A stretch of 8,021 bases of DNA from NCBI GenBank assembly GCA_022424815.1, contig JAKMGS010000086.1, positions 1 to 8,021 of the forward strand, in the 5' to 3' direction. Below the pieces are notes generated by a model that worked only from the letters and a program-made list of their open reading frames with translations, made no database searches and was not told the DNA's origin. Position numbers and translations under genes: made by a program. Within the stretch, counting starts at the first letter, position 1. Each line of letters starts with the position of its first letter. The stretch comes from Schleiferiaceae bacterium (lineage in GTDB: Bacteria > Bacteroidota > Bacteroidia > Flavobacteriales > Schleiferiaceae). Below are positions 6,480 to 8,021 of this stretch, in pieces.

Positions 6480-7550
6480 ATGATGTCCATTGACAAAATT
6501 AGAGAGTTGCTAGGAGACCAAGCAGATACGTTGTTAAACCACACCTCAACTGCAATCACCAAAGATTCTTTGGCGATCCTTCCATCAGGCAACTTTGTCA
6601 CGGAATCTTTCACAGAATCTAACCGCAGTATCCAAGTGATGAACTCACTGCAGCGTTTGTACGGCACAGGTCGTTTGGCAAACACTGGTTACTTGAGTAT
6701 CCTACCTATTGACCAAGGTATCGAGCATAGTGCCGGTGCTTCTTTCGCACCTAACCCAATGTTCTTCGATCCTGAGAACATTGTTAAGATGGCAGTTGAT
6801 GCAGGCTGTAACGCGGTAGCTTCTACCTACGGTGTATTGGCCACTGTAGCTCGCAAGTGGGCGCACAAGATTCCTTTCGTGGTAAAAATCAACCACAACG
6901 AATACTTGAGCGCACCAAATACTTTCTACCAGAGCCCTTACGGCACTGTTGACGAAGCTTGGAACATGGGTGCATGTGCAGTAGGTGCTACCATCTACTT
7001 CGGTCACCCACAATCGCGTGAAATGATCGAGCAAGTAGCAATGGCTTTCGAAAGAGCGCACGAACTAGGTATGGCCACCATCCTATGGTGTTACACTCGC
7101 AACGACGCGTTCAAAGTGGACGGCGTAGACTACCACACTTCTGCAGACTTGAGCTCACAAGCGATTCACTTGGGTGTAACCATCCAAGCGGATATCATCA
7201 AGCAAAAGTTGCCTACAAATAATGGCGGTTACAACGCAACAGGTCACGGTAAGACACACCCTAAAGTGTACTCTGAATTGACCACTGATAACCCTATTGA
7301 TTTAACTCGTTACCAAGTATTGAACAGCTATAACGGCCGTATCGGTGTGATCAACTCTGGTGGTGCTTCTACCGGAAATGACGCGAACGACTTAAGCGAA
7401 GCTGTAGCCACTGCGGTAATCAACAAACGTGCTGGTGGTCAAGGTTTGATCCTAGGTCGCAAGGCATTCCAAAAGCCTTACGGCGATGGAATCGCACTAC
7501 TTCACGCGGTACAAGATGTATACTTGAACGACGAAATCACCATCGCATAA
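6480..7550 (+). CDS. fbaB: class I fructose-bisphosphate aldolase (FbaB/DhnA type)
   Basis: A cytosolic Schiff-base aldolase that reversibly splits fructose 1,6-bisphosphate into dihydroxyacetone phosphate and glyceraldehyde 3-phosphate in glycolysis and gluconeogenesis. The 356 residues match the E. coli FbaB length (about 350). Visible family features are LSILPIDQGIEHSAGA (72-87, with the phosphate-site D78), VVKINHNE (134-141), ADIIKQKLP (237-245, with K241 the probable Schiff-base lysine), GVINSGGAS and GLILGRKAFQKP, the C-terminal phosphate-binding loops. Two consecutive ATG codons open the frame; the first is used and the second would remove one residue. Codon use is biased to GGT, GCT, CGT/CGC, AAC and TAC, unlike the mixed use in tamL, which fits high expression. 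A strong terminator lies 23 bases downstream. This gene order before accD is one I recall from other Bacteroidota. Confidence 0.96.
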   Translation: MMSIDKIRELLGDQADTLLNHTSTAITKDSLAILPSGNFVTESFTESNRSIQVMNSLQRLYGTGRLANTGYLSILPIDQGIEHSAGASFAPNPMFFDPENIVKMAVDAGCNAVASTYGVLATVARKWAHKIPFVVKINHNEYLSAPNTFYQSPYGTVDEAWNMGACAVGATIYFGHPQSREMIEQVAMAFERAHELGMATILWCYTRNDAFKVDGVDYHTSADLSSQAIHLGVTIQADIIKQKLPTNNGGYNATGHGKTHPKVYSELTTDNPIDLTRYQVLNSYNGRIGVINSGGASTGNDANDLSEAVATAVINKRAGGQGLILGRKAFQKPYGDGIALLHAVQDVYLNDEITIA

Positions 7551-7573
7551 GCGAGGGATTTTCCGATAAACCC

Positions 7574-7606
7574 AAAGGGCACTCCTGCGGAAGGAGTGCC
7601 CTTTTT
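7574..7606 (+). terminator. Rho-independent terminator after fbaB
   Basis: A perfect 13-bp stem has arms AAAGGGCACTCCT (7574-7586) and AGGAGTGCCCTTT (7592-7604) around the 5-base loop GCGGA. The run of five T at 7602-7606 overlaps the right arm. It lies 23 bases past the fbaB stop and before accD, so it should end fbaB transcripts. The opposite strand has only the three T's opposite 7574-7576 and no longer T-run, so it looks one-directional. Confidence 0.93.
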
Positions 7607-7609
7607 ATC

Positions 7610-7617
7610 TACATTAG
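7610..7617 (+). promoter_or_regulatory. Weak -7-like element TACATTAG upstream of accD
   Basis: TACATTAG is one base from TAnnTTTG and ends 29 bases before the accD ATG, just after the terminator. Since the terminator separates accD from fbaB, accD should have its own promoter in 7605-7646, and this is the best candidate I see. Any -33 box would lie inside the terminator stem. None is evident. Confidence 0.25.
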
Positions 7618-7646
7618 CAAACTGAAACTTAAATATAGCAACTTAC

Positions 7647-8021
7647 ATGGGTTGGTTTAAGAGAACAAAAGAGGGGATTACTACCGAAACTAAGGACAAG
7701 AAAGAAACCCCCGATGGCCTGTGGCACAAGTGTCCAAAATGTAAGGTCATTGTAAGTGTAGACGATCACAAAGCAACGCTCTGGACGTGCCGTAATTGCG
7801 GACATCACGACCGTATTAACGCGAAAGAGTACTTCGAAATATTGTTTGACGACGGGGCTTTCACAGAATTGGACGCCAACATGCAAAGCAAGGATCCTCT
7901 GAAATTTGAGGATACCAAGCCTTACACCGATCGTCTGAAAGCAGGTCAAAAGAAATCAGGACTCAAAGACGCCATCACTACCGGGTACGGGATGATGAAC
8001 GGCCGCGAAGTGGTGGTCGCT
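7647..8021 (+). CDS. accD: acetyl-CoA carboxylase carboxyltransferase subunit beta (N-terminal part, runs off right edge)
   Basis: AccD is the beta half of the carboxyltransferase that moves the carboxyl group from biotin to acetyl-CoA, giving malonyl-CoA for fatty-acid synthesis; it pairs with AccA. The window holds the first 125 codons, and the frame is open at base 8021; full proteins are about 280-300 residues. The start MGWFKRTKEGI is typical of the family. A four-cysteine zinc ribbon follows, CPKC (C29, C32) and CRNC (C48, C51), matching the spacing in E. coli AccD. Next come HHDRINAKEYFEILFDDGAF and DPLKFEDTKPYTDRLK, the usual lead-in to the crotonase-fold domain, and GLKDAITTGYGMMNGREVVVA at the edge. 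The catalytic core is outside the window. It is separated from fbaB by a strong terminator and 96 bases. Confidence 0.96.
   Translation, partial: MGWFKRTKEGITTETKDKKETPDGLWHKCPKCKVIVSVDDHKATLWTCRNCGHHDRINAKEYFEILFDDGAFTELDANMQSKDPLKFEDTKPYTDRLKAGQKKSGLKDAITTGYGMMNGREVVVA

Noticed and set aside
1..8021. Search for a novel system: defence island, CRISPR, retron, mobile element, biosynthetic cluster
   Set aside because: All eight coding regions fall into known families, gaps are under 100 bases, and no direct-repeat arrays, integrase, transposase or tRNA-flanked boundaries were seen.

Overview
The window looks like a chromosomal housekeeping segment from a member of the Bacteroidota, probably Flavobacteriales-like, with moderate GC content. 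Three things point there: a porT-type type IX secretion gene directly after the menaquinone methyltransferase gene, an Omp85 protein that carries a lipoprotein signal (the TamL form known from Bacteroidota), and promoter-like octamers resembling the Bacteroidetes -7 element TAnnTTTG. Coding density is very high. No gap exceeds 100 bases, and there are no RNA genes, transposons, CRISPR arrays or large repeats.

Layout. On the minus strand, 1-1130 is the N-terminal two thirds of an MsbA-like ABC exporter that runs off the left edge. Divergent from it is a plus-strand run: ubiE/menG (1182-1913), porT (1936-2631) and a 10-TM EamA/DMT transporter (2631-3488). The transporter's GTG start overlaps the porT stop by one base. 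A TrmH/SpoU-family RNA 2'-O-methyltransferase (3451-4185, minus) converges on the transporter with a 38-base tail-to-tail overlap. It also faces tamL (4187-6415, plus) back to back: the two proposed GTG start codons are separated by one base. After tamL come class I fructose-bisphosphate aldolase fbaB (6480-7550), a strong intrinsic terminator (7574-7606), and the first 125 codons of accD (7647 to the right edge).

How the genes fit together. Most products serve the cell envelope. These are the ABC exporter (likely lipid or drug export), PorT (type IX secretion), TamL (insertion of outer-membrane proteins), AccD (first step of fatty-acid synthesis) and UbiE/MenG (menaquinone, the respiratory quinone of this phylum). 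FbaB belongs to glycolysis/gluconeogenesis and the TrmH-like enzyme modifies rRNA or tRNA. I found no convincing new multi-gene system. The points worth a second look are the unusually tight gene junctions and the shared promoter-like octamers.
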